Positions 17,411 to 25,648 of a DNA stretch of 64,000 bases are shown piece after piece. Source of the DNA: JACPJP01 sp964650285 (GTDB lineage: Archaea > Nanobdellota > Nanobdellia > Woesearchaeales > GW2011-AR4); the NCBI GenBank assembly GCA_964650285.1, contig CAZYSP010000006.1, positions 3,171 to 67,170 of the forward strand, read 5' to 3'. Both the position numbers and the translations under genes were made by a program. The stretch's first letter is position 1. Each line of letters opens with the position of its first letter. The notes under the pieces were generated by a model, which worked only from the letters and a program-made list of their open reading frames with translations, made no database searches and was not told the DNA's origin.

Positions 17411-17611
17411 TTACTCAGAACCCTCTTTTGCAACATTGGCAGCTTTTGGGCCTTTGTCTCCTTCTTCTACATCAAATGTAACTGGGTCATTTTCATTCAA
17501 GGTCGTACCTTCTTTTAATCCAGTTTTATGGACAAAATACTCCTTTCCATCTTCACCAGCTATAAATCCAAATCCTTTCCCTACATTAAAAAATTTTACT
17601 GTTCCTTTCAT
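17411..17611 (-). CDS. Cold-shock domain protein (CspA type)
   Basis: A 66-residue single cold-shock domain that binds single-stranded nucleic acid. RNP1 is GKGFGFIAG and RNP2 is KEYFVH. Length and the opening MKGTVKFFNVGKGFGF are typical of CspA. Csp proteins are uncommon in archaea, so a bacterial origin is likely. Its upstream region holds a nested hairpin array (17653-17728), which may form structured 5' RNA. Confidence 0.93.
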   Translation of the reverse strand: MKGTVKFFNVGKGFGFIAGEDGKEYFVHKTGLKEGTTLNENDPVTFDVEEGDKGPKAANVAKEGSE

Positions 17612-17652
17612 TTTTTTACCTCCCTAAAATTGATTTCTTAAAAAATGAACGC

Positions 17653-17728
17653 TTGAAAATCTCTTTGAAATCGCAGATTTCTAAGAGATACAAAAAATTC
17701 TTTGAATTTTTTAGTATCTTTGATTTTC
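17653..17728. repeat. Nested palindromic element forming a three-way structure
   Basis: An outer pair GAAAATC (17655-17661) / GATTTTC (17722-17728) encloses two arms. Arm 1 is ATCTCTT-T-GAAATC, loop GCA, then its complement (17659-17689). Arm 2 is ACAAAAAATTC, loop TTT, then its complement (17690-17715). It lies between csp and aspS and looks like one palindromic unit inserted into another. Confidence 0.7.
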
Positions 17729-17772
17729 ATTGTTTTCATTTTGTTCCTCCAATTTTATTTTAATGTTACTTT

Positions 17773-19548
17773 TTATTTCTTCCCAACCAAATCCAGCTTC
17801 ACATTCAGCTCTTTCAGCTGCTTTTCATCTACTACGTTTGGAGTTTCCATCATTAAGTCTTCTGCATTCTTGGTTTTAGGAAAAGCAATTACTTCTCTTA
17901 TAGAAGTGTTTCCAGTTAATATTGCTACAATTCTGTCCATGCCTAAAGCAATTCCACCATGAGGCGGCGCTCCATACTTAAACGCATTCAGTAAAAACCC
18001 AAACTTTCCCATAGCATCTTTCTCAGAAATTCCCAAAATCTTGAACATTTTTTTCTGTAATTCCTGCTCGTGAATTCTTATTGAACCACCGCCAATCTCA
18101 ACGCCGTTTAATGTTATATCATAGGCCTTTGCACGAACCTTTTCAACATCAGAATCTAAAAACTTTAAATCCTCATCTCTTGGGCTGGTAAATGGATGAT
18201 GAACAGCAACATGTTTTTGCTCGTCTTCATCAAATTCCAATAATGGAAAATCAGTAACCCACACAAAACTATCTTCCTTGCCAGAAGTAAGTTTTAACCC
18301 CCTAGCCAATTTATTTCTTAAATGCCCTAATGCAACATCCACAATATGATGTTTATGGTCGGCCACAAAAAGCAATAAATCACCTTTCTTGGCATCAGTA
18401 GCCTTAATTAGCTCGCGCTGAACTTTCTCATCAAAATACTTTACAATATTGCTTTCTAGACCTTTTTCAGTAACCTTCATCCATGCCATTCCTTTTGCAT
18501 CATAAATCTTTACAAACTCTATTAACGCATCAAGATCTTTTCGTGAAAAACCAGAACATTTTTTTGCATTAACGCACTTAACCTTTCCCTTTCCAGAAAC
18601 AACTTTTGTAAAAACCTCAAACTTGCTCTTTGGTACAATATCAGAAACATCGACAAGCTCCAAACCAAACCTTAAGTCGGGCTTATCTGTTCCATATTTA
18701 CTCATGGCTTCCTCATAAGTTATTTTCTTAAAACCTTTAACATCCTTGCCCAGAATTTTTTTCCATAATCCCCTCAAAAGCCCTTCAATAACCAAAAAAA
18801 CATCTTCCTGCTCAACAAAAGACATCTCAACATCTATCTGCGTAAATTCTGGCTGCCTGTCAGCCCTTAAATCCTCATCCCTAAAGCATTTTACAATCTG
18901 AAAATATTTGTCAAATCCAGAAATCATGCAGATCTGTTTCAAAATTTGAGGACTTTGCGGCAAAGCATAAAACTTTCCAGGATTTACCCTGCTAGGAACT
19001 AAATAATCACGAGCACCTTCAGGAGTTGATTTACTAAGCGCAGGTGTTTCAATCTCCAAAAACCCTAAACCATCAAAATAATCACGGACAAACTTAACTG
19101 CCTTGTGCCTCAATAAAATATTGCGCTGCATTGTAGGCCTTCTCAAATCAAGATAACGATACTTTAACCTTACATCTTCGTTCATATCAATCCTGTCTTC
19201 TACTTCCAAAGGAGGTGTCTCAGCCTTATTTAAAACCTCAACATCATCCACAAGAACTTCTATCTGCCCTGTTTTGAGCTTTGGATTCTCTAAACCCTTT
19301 CCTCTGGCTCTTACCTTACCCCTTACAGAAATAACATCCTCTCTCCTCAACACTTCAGCTTCTTTATGACCTTTTTTATCATGCTTAGGATTAAAAACAA
19401 CTTGTGTAATACCATACCTGTCTCTTAAATCAATAAAAATTATACCGCCATGATCCCTGCTGGAACATACCCAGCCCATTAAGCAAACTTCCTTCTTAAT
19501 ATCTTTTTTTACAAGTTCCCCACAAGTATTTGTTCTTTTGAATTTCAT
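17773..19548 (-). CDS. aspS: Aspartyl-tRNA synthetase, bacterial type with GAD domain
   Basis: A 591-residue class II synthetase. An N-terminal OB-fold anticodon domain (GWVCSSRDHGGIIFIDLRD) is followed by motif 1, motif 2 (FRDEDLRADRQPEFTQID), an inserted GAD domain (about 290-410) and motif 3 (GGIALGMDRIVAILTG). Archaeal AspRS is usually about 430-440 residues without the GAD insertion, so this is the bacterial form. It overlaps the upstream translin-family stop by 4 bp. Confidence 0.95.
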   Translation of the reverse strand: MKFKRTNTCGELVKKDIKKEVCLMGWVCSSRDHGGIIFIDLRDRYGITQVVFNPKHDKKGHKEAEVLRREDVISVRGKVRARGKGLENPKLKTGQIEVLVDDVEVLNKAETPPLEVEDRIDMNEDVRLKYRYLDLRRPTMQRNILLRHKAVKFVRDYFDGLGFLEIETPALSKSTPEGARDYLVPSRVNPGKFYALPQSPQILKQICMISGFDKYFQIVKCFRDEDLRADRQPEFTQIDVEMSFVEQEDVFLVIEGLLRGLWKKILGKDVKGFKKITYEEAMSKYGTDKPDLRFGLELVDVSDIVPKSKFEVFTKVVSGKGKVKCVNAKKCSGFSRKDLDALIEFVKIYDAKGMAWMKVTEKGLESNIVKYFDEKVQRELIKATDAKKGDLLLFVADHKHHIVDVALGHLRNKLARGLKLTSGKEDSFVWVTDFPLLEFDEDEQKHVAVHHPFTSPRDEDLKFLDSDVEKVRAKAYDITLNGVEIGGGSIRIHEQELQKKMFKILGISEKDAMGKFGFLLNAFKYGAPPHGGIALGMDRIVAILTGNTSIREVIAFPKTKNAEDLMMETPNVVDEKQLKELNVKLDLVGKK

Positions 19549-20108
19549 ATTTTCCCTTTCAGCTTCAGCTCAAAAACAACATCTTCCAGCTTCTTTAAAT
19601 TCCACTTAATCTGGTCTGACTTTCTCCTCAGCTCTGAATTCCTCAAATTGAATTTAAGAAACTCCCCATAGATTTCATCAACTAAATCCTTAATCTCCAT
19701 TGCCTGCTTAAAATTCTTCTTTATAACATCATTTACAGCCTTTCTTACAAGCTCTCCAGTTAAATCACATAAGCCCATTAAATAACTTGCATTATCAACC
19801 TTCAAAGAAGCTCTTGTAGGTATTTTTTTATTTTTAACAAAATGGTAATAGCACAATGCCTCAGCATACTCCTGCAAAGCTGTCTGGTTTATGTTTGTAT
19901 CAAGCCATACAGATTTAAGAGATTTCTTCTTTTTTTCAATCTCCTTTACATATAAAGATGCAGATTTAATATCATTCCTATGCAAGGCATAAATAATCCG
20001 TTTTGATAAATTTATAATTTCCCTTGATTTTTGTATTATTGACTCTCTCTTGATGTCAAAGTCTGCTATCTCCTTCCTTATTTCCCAAAAATCCTTTTTA
20101 TTTAACAT
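19545..20108 (-). CDS. Translin-family RNA-binding protein
   Basis: A 187-residue helical protein of the translin family, whose members bind and in some cases cleave RNA, including tRNA fragments. The pattern includes KSREIINLSKRIIYALHR, EYAEALCYYHF and YLMGLCDLTGELVRKAVN. ATG at 20108 is used; a TTG two codons upstream is less likely. Co-directional and overlapping with aspS. Confidence 0.82.
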   Translation of the reverse strand: MLNKKDFWEIRKEIADFDIKRESIIQKSREIINLSKRIIYALHRNDIKSASLYVKEIEKKKKSLKSVWLDTNINQTALQEYAEALCYYHFVKNKKIPTRASLKVDNASYLMGLCDLTGELVRKAVNDVIKKNFKQAMEIKDLVDEIYGEFLKFNLRNSELRRKSDQIKWNLKKLEDVVFELKLKGKI

Positions 20109-20170
20109 ATACAATCCGTAAATTTCATAGTTTTATAAAGTTTTTTGATTTAAAATAACATTTTCGAAAA

Positions 20171-20180
20171 GTTTATAAAT
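20171..20180 (+). promoter_or_regulatory. TATA box for the membrane-protein run
   Basis: GTTTATAAAT lies about 30 bp before the ATG at 20207, with an A-rich stretch just upstream that could serve as a BRE. Confidence 0.45.
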
Positions 20181-20206
20181 AATCTGACCAAAGAGTTAAT
20201 AAAAAG

Positions 20207-20755
20207 ATGGCGAATCCATTCAGGGAAATAATAGAGTTTTTTAACAGTATAGGGGTTTTTGATGTAGTATTGCCCTTCCTTCTTGTTTTTACCATTGTTT
20301 TTGCACTTCTGGAAAGAACAAAAGTTTTTGGTTATGAAAAAATAGAAGGTAAAGAATATACAAAGAAAAATCTCAACTCTGTAGCTGCTTTTGCAATAGC
20401 TTTTCTTGTAGTGGCTTCCTCAAACCTTGTAGAAATAATAACAGATGTATCTTCACAGTTTGTCGTATTATTATTTGGAATTGTTTTGTTTTTGCTTCTG
20501 GTAGGCTCATTTTTTAAAGAAGAGCCCCACGGGGTTTTCCTGGAAGGAGGCTGGAAAACAACATTCATGATTATAGTCTTCCTTGGCTTGACTTTCATTT
20601 TCCTCGATGCTTTAGATTTATTGCAGGATACATTTGATTTTTTGGAAGGCACCAGTAAAGGAGAGTTCGTTGGATCAGTAATATTGATAATTATGATAGT
20701 TTTATTCATGGTTTTTATAACGCAGGAAAGGCAATCACCCAAAAAATCACCGTAA
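20207..20755 (+). CDS. Multi-pass membrane protein, paralogue 1
   Basis: A 182-residue protein with about four hydrophobic segments (approximately 20-38, 62-80, 84-102, 112-133 and a last one near 151-170). It starts FREIIEFFNSIGVFDVVLPFLLVFTIVFALLE in sense, the same module as the next gene (FDVVLPFLL versus FTDVLLPFLL, then ERTKVFG versus EKTKIMG). No motif gives a function. It heads a run of three. Confidence 0.7.
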   Translation: MANPFREIIEFFNSIGVFDVVLPFLLVFTIVFALLERTKVFGYEKIEGKEYTKKNLNSVAAFAIAFLVVASSNLVEIITDVSSQFVVLLFGIVLFLLLVGSFFKEEPHGVFLEGGWKTTFMIIVFLGLTFIFLDALDLLQDTFDFLEGTSKGEFVGSVILIIMIVLFMVFITQERQSPKKSP

Positions 20756-20804
20756 AGTTTAAAAAGTATTGATTTAATAACAGTTAAATAAGAAGTGAAT
20801 AACT

Positions 20805-21401
20805 ATGGCCGGTCCTTTTCAATTGCAGGAATTTTTTATATCACTGGATAGGTTGGGCTTTACAGATGTACTATTGCCATTTCTTTTGATCTTTACAGTT
20901 ATATTTGCAGTTCTTGAGAAAACCAAGATTATGGGTGAGGAAAAAAGAAACCTGAACGTGGCTATAGCAGTAATCTTTGCTTTGCTGGCCGTTATACCGC
21001 ATGTAACTGGAAATTTCCCAGCTGGCTATGACCCTATTGAAATTATAAATGCAGCATTGCCATCTGTCTCATTAGTTATTGTAGCAGTTATAGCTCTGAT
21101 GATTTTAATAGGCGTCTTTGCGCATGACAGGCTTCTTTTAGGAGCCACTGCACCCGGATGGGTTGCACTCTTTTCAGTGATTACTCTTGCATATATATTT
21201 GGAAGCGCAGCCGGATGGTGGGATGCGGGTTTTGTTAATTGGCTGGATGACCTTTTTGGTACAGATGCTCTAGCTGTGGTCATTATGATTCTTGTATTTG
21301 GAATTATCATAGCGTTTGTTACAGGTGGAGAAGAAAGAAAAGAGCTTGGAGCTTTTAAAAGGATGGGTATTAATCTTCCAGAATTATTTGGAAAAAAATA
21401 A
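20805..21401 (+). CDS. Multi-pass membrane protein, paralogue 2
   Basis: A 198-residue membrane protein. Its first 50 residues match paralogue 1 (LPFLLIFTVIFAVLEKTKIMG), followed by four more hydrophobic segments and a charged C-terminus (GGEERKELGAFKRMG). The gene lies 50 bp after paralogue 1 and 2 bp before paralogue 3. Unknown function; a complex of related small membrane proteins is possible. Confidence 0.7.
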   Translation: MAGPFQLQEFFISLDRLGFTDVLLPFLLIFTVIFAVLEKTKIMGEEKRNLNVAIAVIFALLAVIPHVTGNFPAGYDPIEIINAALPSVSLVIVAVIALMILIGVFAHDRLLLGATAPGWVALFSVITLAYIFGSAAGWWDAGFVNWLDDLFGTDALAVVIMILVFGIIIAFVTGGEERKELGAFKRMGINLPELFGKK

Positions 21402-21403
21402 AA

Positions 21404-21904
21404 ATGGCAACATTTCTTGATGTTACTGCTTTAGAAAACTTCTCTGTTGTTTTTGTATTCATATTTGTCTGGCTTGTTGTTTATGCTATATTGCTTTACA
21501 CAAAGGTATTGGGCCAAAACCAGTTGATTAATGTAGTAGTGGGGCTGATGATTGCTTTTTTTGTAATAATTTCACCTTTAGCCACTCTGATTGTAAAGCA
21601 GATTGCACCTGTTTTTGCTGTAGTTTTAGTTTTTGCTGCAATTGTGTCTATTGCTTCTGGCATGTTTGGCAAGGCTGATATAGAGTCTCTCCCAGCCATG
21701 AGGGGCATTGTACTTGTTATCCTGGTGATTGCACTTATTGTAGGAAGCCTGGCAATAGTAAGGCAGAATATAGAAGTTCCGGAAAGAGGAGAAGATTTTG
21801 GCAAAGTATCTACAGTAATATTTCACCCGAATTTTCTTGGCATAATTCTTATTCTTGCTGTAGCAGTCTTTACTGTTAGCTTGTTAGCTGTTAAGCAGAC
21901 ATAA
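21404..21904 (+). CDS. Multi-pass membrane protein, paralogue 3
   Basis: A 166-residue membrane protein with four or five hydrophobic segments. The N-terminal segment (FVFIFVWLVVYAILLYTKVLG) is in the same position as the LPFLL...ERTKVFG part of the two preceding proteins, which suggests common ancestry. It ends exactly where the opposite-strand gene ends. Confidence 0.68.
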   Translation: MATFLDVTALENFSVVFVFIFVWLVVYAILLYTKVLGQNQLINVVVGLMIAFFVIISPLATLIVKQIAPVFAVVLVFAAIVSIASGMFGKADIESLPAMRGIVLVILVIALIVGSLAIVRQNIEVPERGEDFGKVSTVIFHPNFLGIILILAVAVFTVSLLAVKQT

Positions 21905-22540
21905 CTACTTCTTATTCAACTTAGAACTCTTTGTCATTCTATCCAGCTTATTGACATTCTCTGTTAAACTAGGAAGTACTTTCTGGAAAACCTTTTCCAT
22001 AGCCTTCATCTCTGTTCCAACATCAGTTATGTTCTTGTCATATTCAGAAATCTTGCTGATTACGCTCTTGTGCAGGTTATTCAGGCTGTTTACCAAATCC
22101 TTTATCTGTTGCTCAATTTGGCTGACTTTTGTTTCTGTTTTTTCCTTCCAGTCAATTATGATTCTTATGTCTTCTTCAAATTCTTTCCACTTCTCATCTA
22201 TTATAGCCTCAGCCATTTCCTCAATCTGCTCTTTATTTATTAGCTCTTGTGGTGGTGGAGTAGGCTTTAGCTGCTGTTCAGGGCCTGTATATTGTTCCTG
22301 GGGAAGATTCGGTTGTGGAATGCCCAGATCAGGAGGTTCCTGTATATTGCCTCCACTTAGGCTTACCTGATTCAGAGCATCGAAAATCTGGGAAGAATTA
22401 TAGCCCTGCCTTTCCAGCTCAGGTATTATCTGGTCATTACTCATGCCCCTCTGCCTTAATGCCCTAACCTGGTCAATAGGCAGTCCAGGAGCAGCTTGTG
22501 GCATTTCTTTTTTCTTTTTTCCAAAGCCAAATATAGCCAT
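21905..22540 (-). CDS. Coiled-coil protein with N-terminal helical module
   Basis: A 211-residue protein. A basic start (FGFGKKKKE) is followed by a small helical module repeating a ...LRQRGMSNDQIIPELERQGY and SSQIFDALNQ pattern, a Pro/Gln-rich linker (about 68-100), and a coiled coil (about 103-200). The helical module resembles the one in the 76-residue protein at 1018-1248. No enzymatic motif. Its stop abuts the stop of the opposing membrane-protein gene. Confidence 0.62.
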   Translation of the reverse strand: MAIFGFGKKKKEMPQAAPGLPIDQVRALRQRGMSNDQIIPELERQGYNSSQIFDALNQVSLSGGNIQEPPDLGIPQPNLPQEQYTGPEQQLKPTPPPQELINKEQIEEMAEAIIDEKWKEFEEDIRIIIDWKEKTETKVSQIEQQIKDLVNSLNNLHKSVISKISEYDKNITDVGTEMKAMEKVFQKVLPSLTENVNKLDRMTKSSKLNKK

Positions 22541-22683
22541 ATATTCACCTCTTTTTTAAAACAATGAAATAATTTCTCAATCTCTAATTTATTTAAAAAA
22601 TATATATAAAGGTTTCTATTTGTTGGAGTTTTTTATTTTTTAAATTATAATTATTATTTTTGTCGTGTTTTTATTATTGTTAA

Positions 22684-23139
22684 TTATTTTTTATTGTTTT
22701 TTATATTTTTAGCTTTCTCTTTTTTAATAATCTCCTTAACAATATCTTCTACCTCATTTTGTGTGACAAACTTGACCGGATTCCAAAAATTTATGTACTT
22801 TTCCAAAACTTTTACCTCGTCTCTTTTTGCTGCTTCCTTTAATTCTTCCACCACCTCAATTATTTTCTCCTTTATTTCGGAAATCTCCTGTTTTATATCG
22901 CTTATATCAGATGTCAGAGTTCTTATATCAGTAGCAAATACCTTGTTTTTGCCAAGCATATTCTGTTCTGTAACCTGTAATGCCCTCCTTAAATTGGTAA
23001 AGCTTTCCTCAAGAAGCCTCAGCCTTCTGCTTAAATTGCCTATATCTTCTGTAAAGGAGCTTAAATCAGGCTGTGGCTGATTTTTATGAAAAAATCCTGG
23101 ATGTTGTCCTGGTGGTTGAGGTGCCTGCATTTGTGCCAT
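22684..23139 (-). CDS. Coiled-coil protein, unknown function
   Basis: A 151-residue protein starting MAQMQAPQPPGQHPG, with a Pro/Gln-rich head and a coiled coil (about 30-110). The C-terminal part (INFWNPVKFVTQNEVEDIVKE) resembles the C-terminal module of short archaeal accessory proteins, but I cannot name it. ATG at 23139 is favoured: a TATA-like ATATTTATAATT at about 23163-23173 lies about 28 bp upstream, so an ORF extension to 23190 is unlikely. The 143 bp downstream of it (22541-22683) are AT-rich with no gene I can see. Confidence 0.6.
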   Translation of the reverse strand: MAQMQAPQPPGQHPGFFHKNQPQPDLSSFTEDIGNLSRRLRLLEESFTNLRRALQVTEQNMLGKNKVFATDIRTLTSDISDIKQEISEIKEKIIEVVEELKEAAKRDEVKVLEKYINFWNPVKFVTQNEVEDIVKEIIKKEKAKNIKNNKK

Positions 23140-23291
23140 TTTAGTTTGTCTGTATATCTTAATTATAAATATGTTTTGTTTTTTGCACAAGTATGGTTAA
23201 TCTATGATAATTTTCATTAAAAAATATAATAATTTGCATTTTATTTTATCAAAACTTATTTATATTACTTAACTCTTAAAGTTTTTTGCTA

Positions 23292-23747
23292 ATGACAAAA
23301 ACCATATCAAAAGAAATTCCTTTATCTGAAATAACCTTAAGGAAATATGAAAAGCCATCAAAACTTTCAGATAGGGAGCTTGTAAGAAAACTATGCTTAT
23401 CTATTGGGCTTTTGCAGCCAGGTGACTCAAGAGATGTTATTGTTGACATTCTATATGTTTTATTAAGAGCAAAAAAACAGAAAAAAGCACTTTCTAGCGA
23501 CGAAATTGAAAAAGAGGTCATAAACGCAAGAAAAAAGCAAAAGCTTGCTTTGCATGGAATAGCCTCATCAAACATAAGGAGGCAATTAAAAAGACTCAGG
23601 GATTTATTTTTAGTTGAAAAAGTAAAAAACCAGTACAGGATTAATGAATTTGAAGAGCTAAATATAATTTTTGAGGAAAAGATTGAGAAGTTTTATTTAA
23701 AATCAATAGTTGATAGAGTAAAAGAGTATTTTGAAAGTGTTAGATAA
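23292..23747 (+). CDS. Probable helix-turn-helix protein
   Basis: A 151-residue protein, basic and helical. The stretch with ALSSDEIEKEVI and SSNIRRQLKRLRDLFLVEKVKNQYRI has the look of a winged helix with a recognition helix and a beta wing. Function unknown; a transcription regulator conserved in DPANN is a fair guess. It ends overlapping the end of the opposite gene by 8 bp. Confidence 0.6.
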   Translation: MTKTISKEIPLSEITLRKYEKPSKLSDRELVRKLCLSIGLLQPGDSRDVIVDILYVLLRAKKQKKALSSDEIEKEVINARKKQKLALHGIASSNIRRQLKRLRDLFLVEKVKNQYRINEFEELNIIFEEKIEKFYLKSIVDRVKEYFESVR

Positions 23748-24408
23748 CTTGTTGTTGAGGCTCCATTTGTAGTCGTATTAAGCTAGTTTCATCAAATGCG
23801 TTTAAAATTGTTTCTAAACCCTGTCCGCCATTCTTCTCAGCAATTGTGACCATTCTTGGAAGAAGGTGTTTTTCCGGTAATTCATTCATCCTTCTTAAAT
23901 ATTCATATAACGCACTTTTTACACTGTGTATTTTTCCGGTATCTTCATATCCCATAATCTCAGATTCAGACCTATGTAGGCGGTATGGTGCAATTTTTAC
24001 TTGATCTTTTCCATAACCATAATGCAGTATGGATTGTATTATCCCAACATCATAATAATTTATAATTTTGCCAATTATTGGAGCTCCAGGTCCGTCCACC
24101 ATTCTTTCTTCCCATATACCATATAAGATAACTTCATCTGAAGATGCAAATTCAAATCCATCAGGCATAGTAGATGTAATAAAATTAGAAGCAATTTTTC
24201 CATTTAGATTTAAATCAGATATCTTTTCAAAAGGATATTCCAACCTAACTACAACATCCCCTTTTAGTTTGTCAGAATCACCTCTATAAGCAACATAACA
24301 TTCATTATATTGAAGATCTCCTGTCTCAAGTAATGCTGTATATTTATAATATGGATCATCAACTGTACCTAAAATCCTTGCTATTACAAACTGTCCTCTG
24401 TGTTTCAT
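23740..24408 (-). CDS. Hypothetical protein
   Basis: A 222-residue soluble protein that I do not recognise. The N-terminal two thirds are beta-rich (FVIARILGTVDDPYYKY; EVILYGIWEERMVDGPGAP), while residues 160-205 are helical and end in a Gln-rich tail. There is no signal peptide and no metal motif. It is convergent with the HTH gene and divergent from the pyr operon. Confidence 0.55.
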   Translation of the reverse strand: MKHRGQFVIARILGTVDDPYYKYTALLETGDLQYNECYVAYRGDSDKLKGDVVVRLEYPFEKISDLNLNGKIASNFITSTMPDGFEFASSDEVILYGIWEERMVDGPGAPIIGKIINYYDVGIIQSILHYGYGKDQVKIAPYRLHRSESEIMGYEDTGKIHSVKSALYEYLRRMNELPEKHLLPRMVTIAEKNGGQGLETILNAFDETSLIRLQMEPQQQVI

Positions 24409-24493
24409 TTTATCTCTTAATTAAGCTTTATTTCGTGAATAGAAATAGTCTGTAGTTTATAAATCATTACCTTAAGGTAGTGTCTTTTAGAAA

Positions 24494-24503
24494 GATTTAT
24501 AAA
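24494..24503 (+). promoter_or_regulatory. Upstream TATA box in the pyr leader region
   Basis: GATTTATAAA, preceded by AGAAA, lies about 25 bp before an ATG at 24523. It matches the GAAAGATTTATAAA promoter pattern found again before 49397 and, as GAAAGATTTATATA, before gyrB. Confidence 0.55.
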
Positions 24504-24522
24504 CCACAACTTATTTCTTAAT

Positions 24523-24585
24523 ATGGTACTGAGGTTTCAGTATAGATACTTCTTTTCAATTTTTCTGCCTTGGTTTTACCAATAG
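24523..24585 (+). CDS. Possible 20-residue leaderless peptide
   Basis: ATG at 24523, about 25 bp after a good TATA box, opens a 20-codon ORF ending TAG at 24585. The peptide is aromatic and hydrophobic with two Arg near the start (MVLRFQYR, ending LPWFYQ). A perfect hairpin TACTGA-GGTT-TCAGTA (24527-24542) sits near its 5' end. It may be a small membrane peptide, a leader for pyr regulation, or a non-coding RNA; I cannot decide. Confidence 0.3.
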   Translation: MVLRFQYRYFFSIFLPWFYQ

Positions 24586-24604
24586 TGTATACTGGAAAGC
24601 ATAA

Positions 24605-24616
24605 GATTTATAAATA
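24605..24616 (+). promoter_or_regulatory. TATA box of the pyr operon
   Basis: GATTTATAAATA lies about 30 bp before the pyrB ATG at 24642, giving a very short or absent leader. Confidence 0.55.
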
Positions 24617-24641
24617 AGGGATAGTGTGTTATTTTTTTAAT

Positions 24642-25556
24642 ATGAACTCAAAAAATCGAGATATAATTTCTATCCACGATTTCTCAAAACAGGAATTGCT
24701 TTTTATTCTGAAAACTGTAAAATTAATGGACGGACCTAATCCAAATCTGCTGAAAGACGAAATCCTTGCTACATTGTTCTTCGAACCATCAACAAGAACA
24801 AGACTAAGTTTTATGTCTGCTATGGGGCAGCTTGGAGGAAAAGTAATGGGCTTTGCAAATACCGGAACAACCTCTATTAAAAAAGGTGAAACCCTGTGGG
24901 ACACTATAAAGATGGTGGAAGCTTATGCGGATGTCATAGTAATAAGGCATCCTCTGGAAGGCTCTGCAAGGCTTGCTGCAGAAGCATCCTCTAAACCCAT
25001 AATTAATGCAGGTGATGGTGCTAACCAACATCCAACACAAACAATGCTTGATCTTTATACAATCCAAAAAGTAAAGGGAAAACTAAATAATTTACACATA
25101 GGACTCTTAGGTGACTTGAAATATGGCAGGACAGTGCATAGCCTTGCAACTGCTTTGTCTCATTTTAATCCAATATTTTACTTTATCGCGCCACAAGCAT
25201 TGCAAATGCCCCAAACATACCTTGACGAATTAAAAGAAAAGAAAATCAAATTTTATACAACTCCAAATTTGCTGAAAGTAAGCAAAAAATTAGATGTGCT
25301 TTATGTTACAAGAATACAAAAAGAACGCTTCCCGGATCCTGTAGAGTATGAAAAATACAAAGGAATCTACAAATTAGACGCAAGCTTACTGCCAAACATA
25401 AAAAAAGATCTTAAGATAATGCATCCCTTGCCAAGGGTTGGAGAAATAGACCCAAGTTTGGATGAAACAGAGCATGCTATTTACTTTGAGCAGGCTGCAA
25501 ATGGCATACCAGTAAGAAAGGCATTATTAGCCTTAGTCTTGGGAAAGGTAAAATAG
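24642..25556 (+). CDS. pyrB: Aspartate carbamoyltransferase catalytic chain
   Basis: A 304-residue enzyme that joins carbamoyl phosphate and aspartate, the first committed step of UMP synthesis. The carbamoyl phosphate loop is FFEPSTRTRLSF (STRT 50-53); HPTQ and the C-terminal HPLPRVGEID are present. It acts with the zinc-containing PyrI chain encoded nearby. ATG at 24642 gives the normal N-terminus; the upstream in-frame codon at 24624 adds only MCYFFN. First main gene of the pyr operon. Confidence 0.96.
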   Translation: MNSKNRDIISIHDFSKQELLFILKTVKLMDGPNPNLLKDEILATLFFEPSTRTRLSFMSAMGQLGGKVMGFANTGTTSIKKGETLWDTIKMVEAYADVIVIRHPLEGSARLAAEASSKPIINAGDGANQHPTQTMLDLYTIQKVKGKLNNLHIGLLGDLKYGRTVHSLATALSHFNPIFYFIAPQALQMPQTYLDELKEKKIKFYTTPNLLKVSKKLDVLYVTRIQKERFPDPVEYEKYKGIYKLDASLLPNIKKDLKIMHPLPRVGEIDPSLDETEHAIYFEQAANGIPVRKALLALVLGKVK

Positions 25557-25648
25557 AATTAGAGTCAATAAAAGAAAAAGGTAAGTATGACCTGAATATA
25601 CAAAAATTAAAAAACTAAAAGACAAATTTATAAGTAGTATATTTGAAA

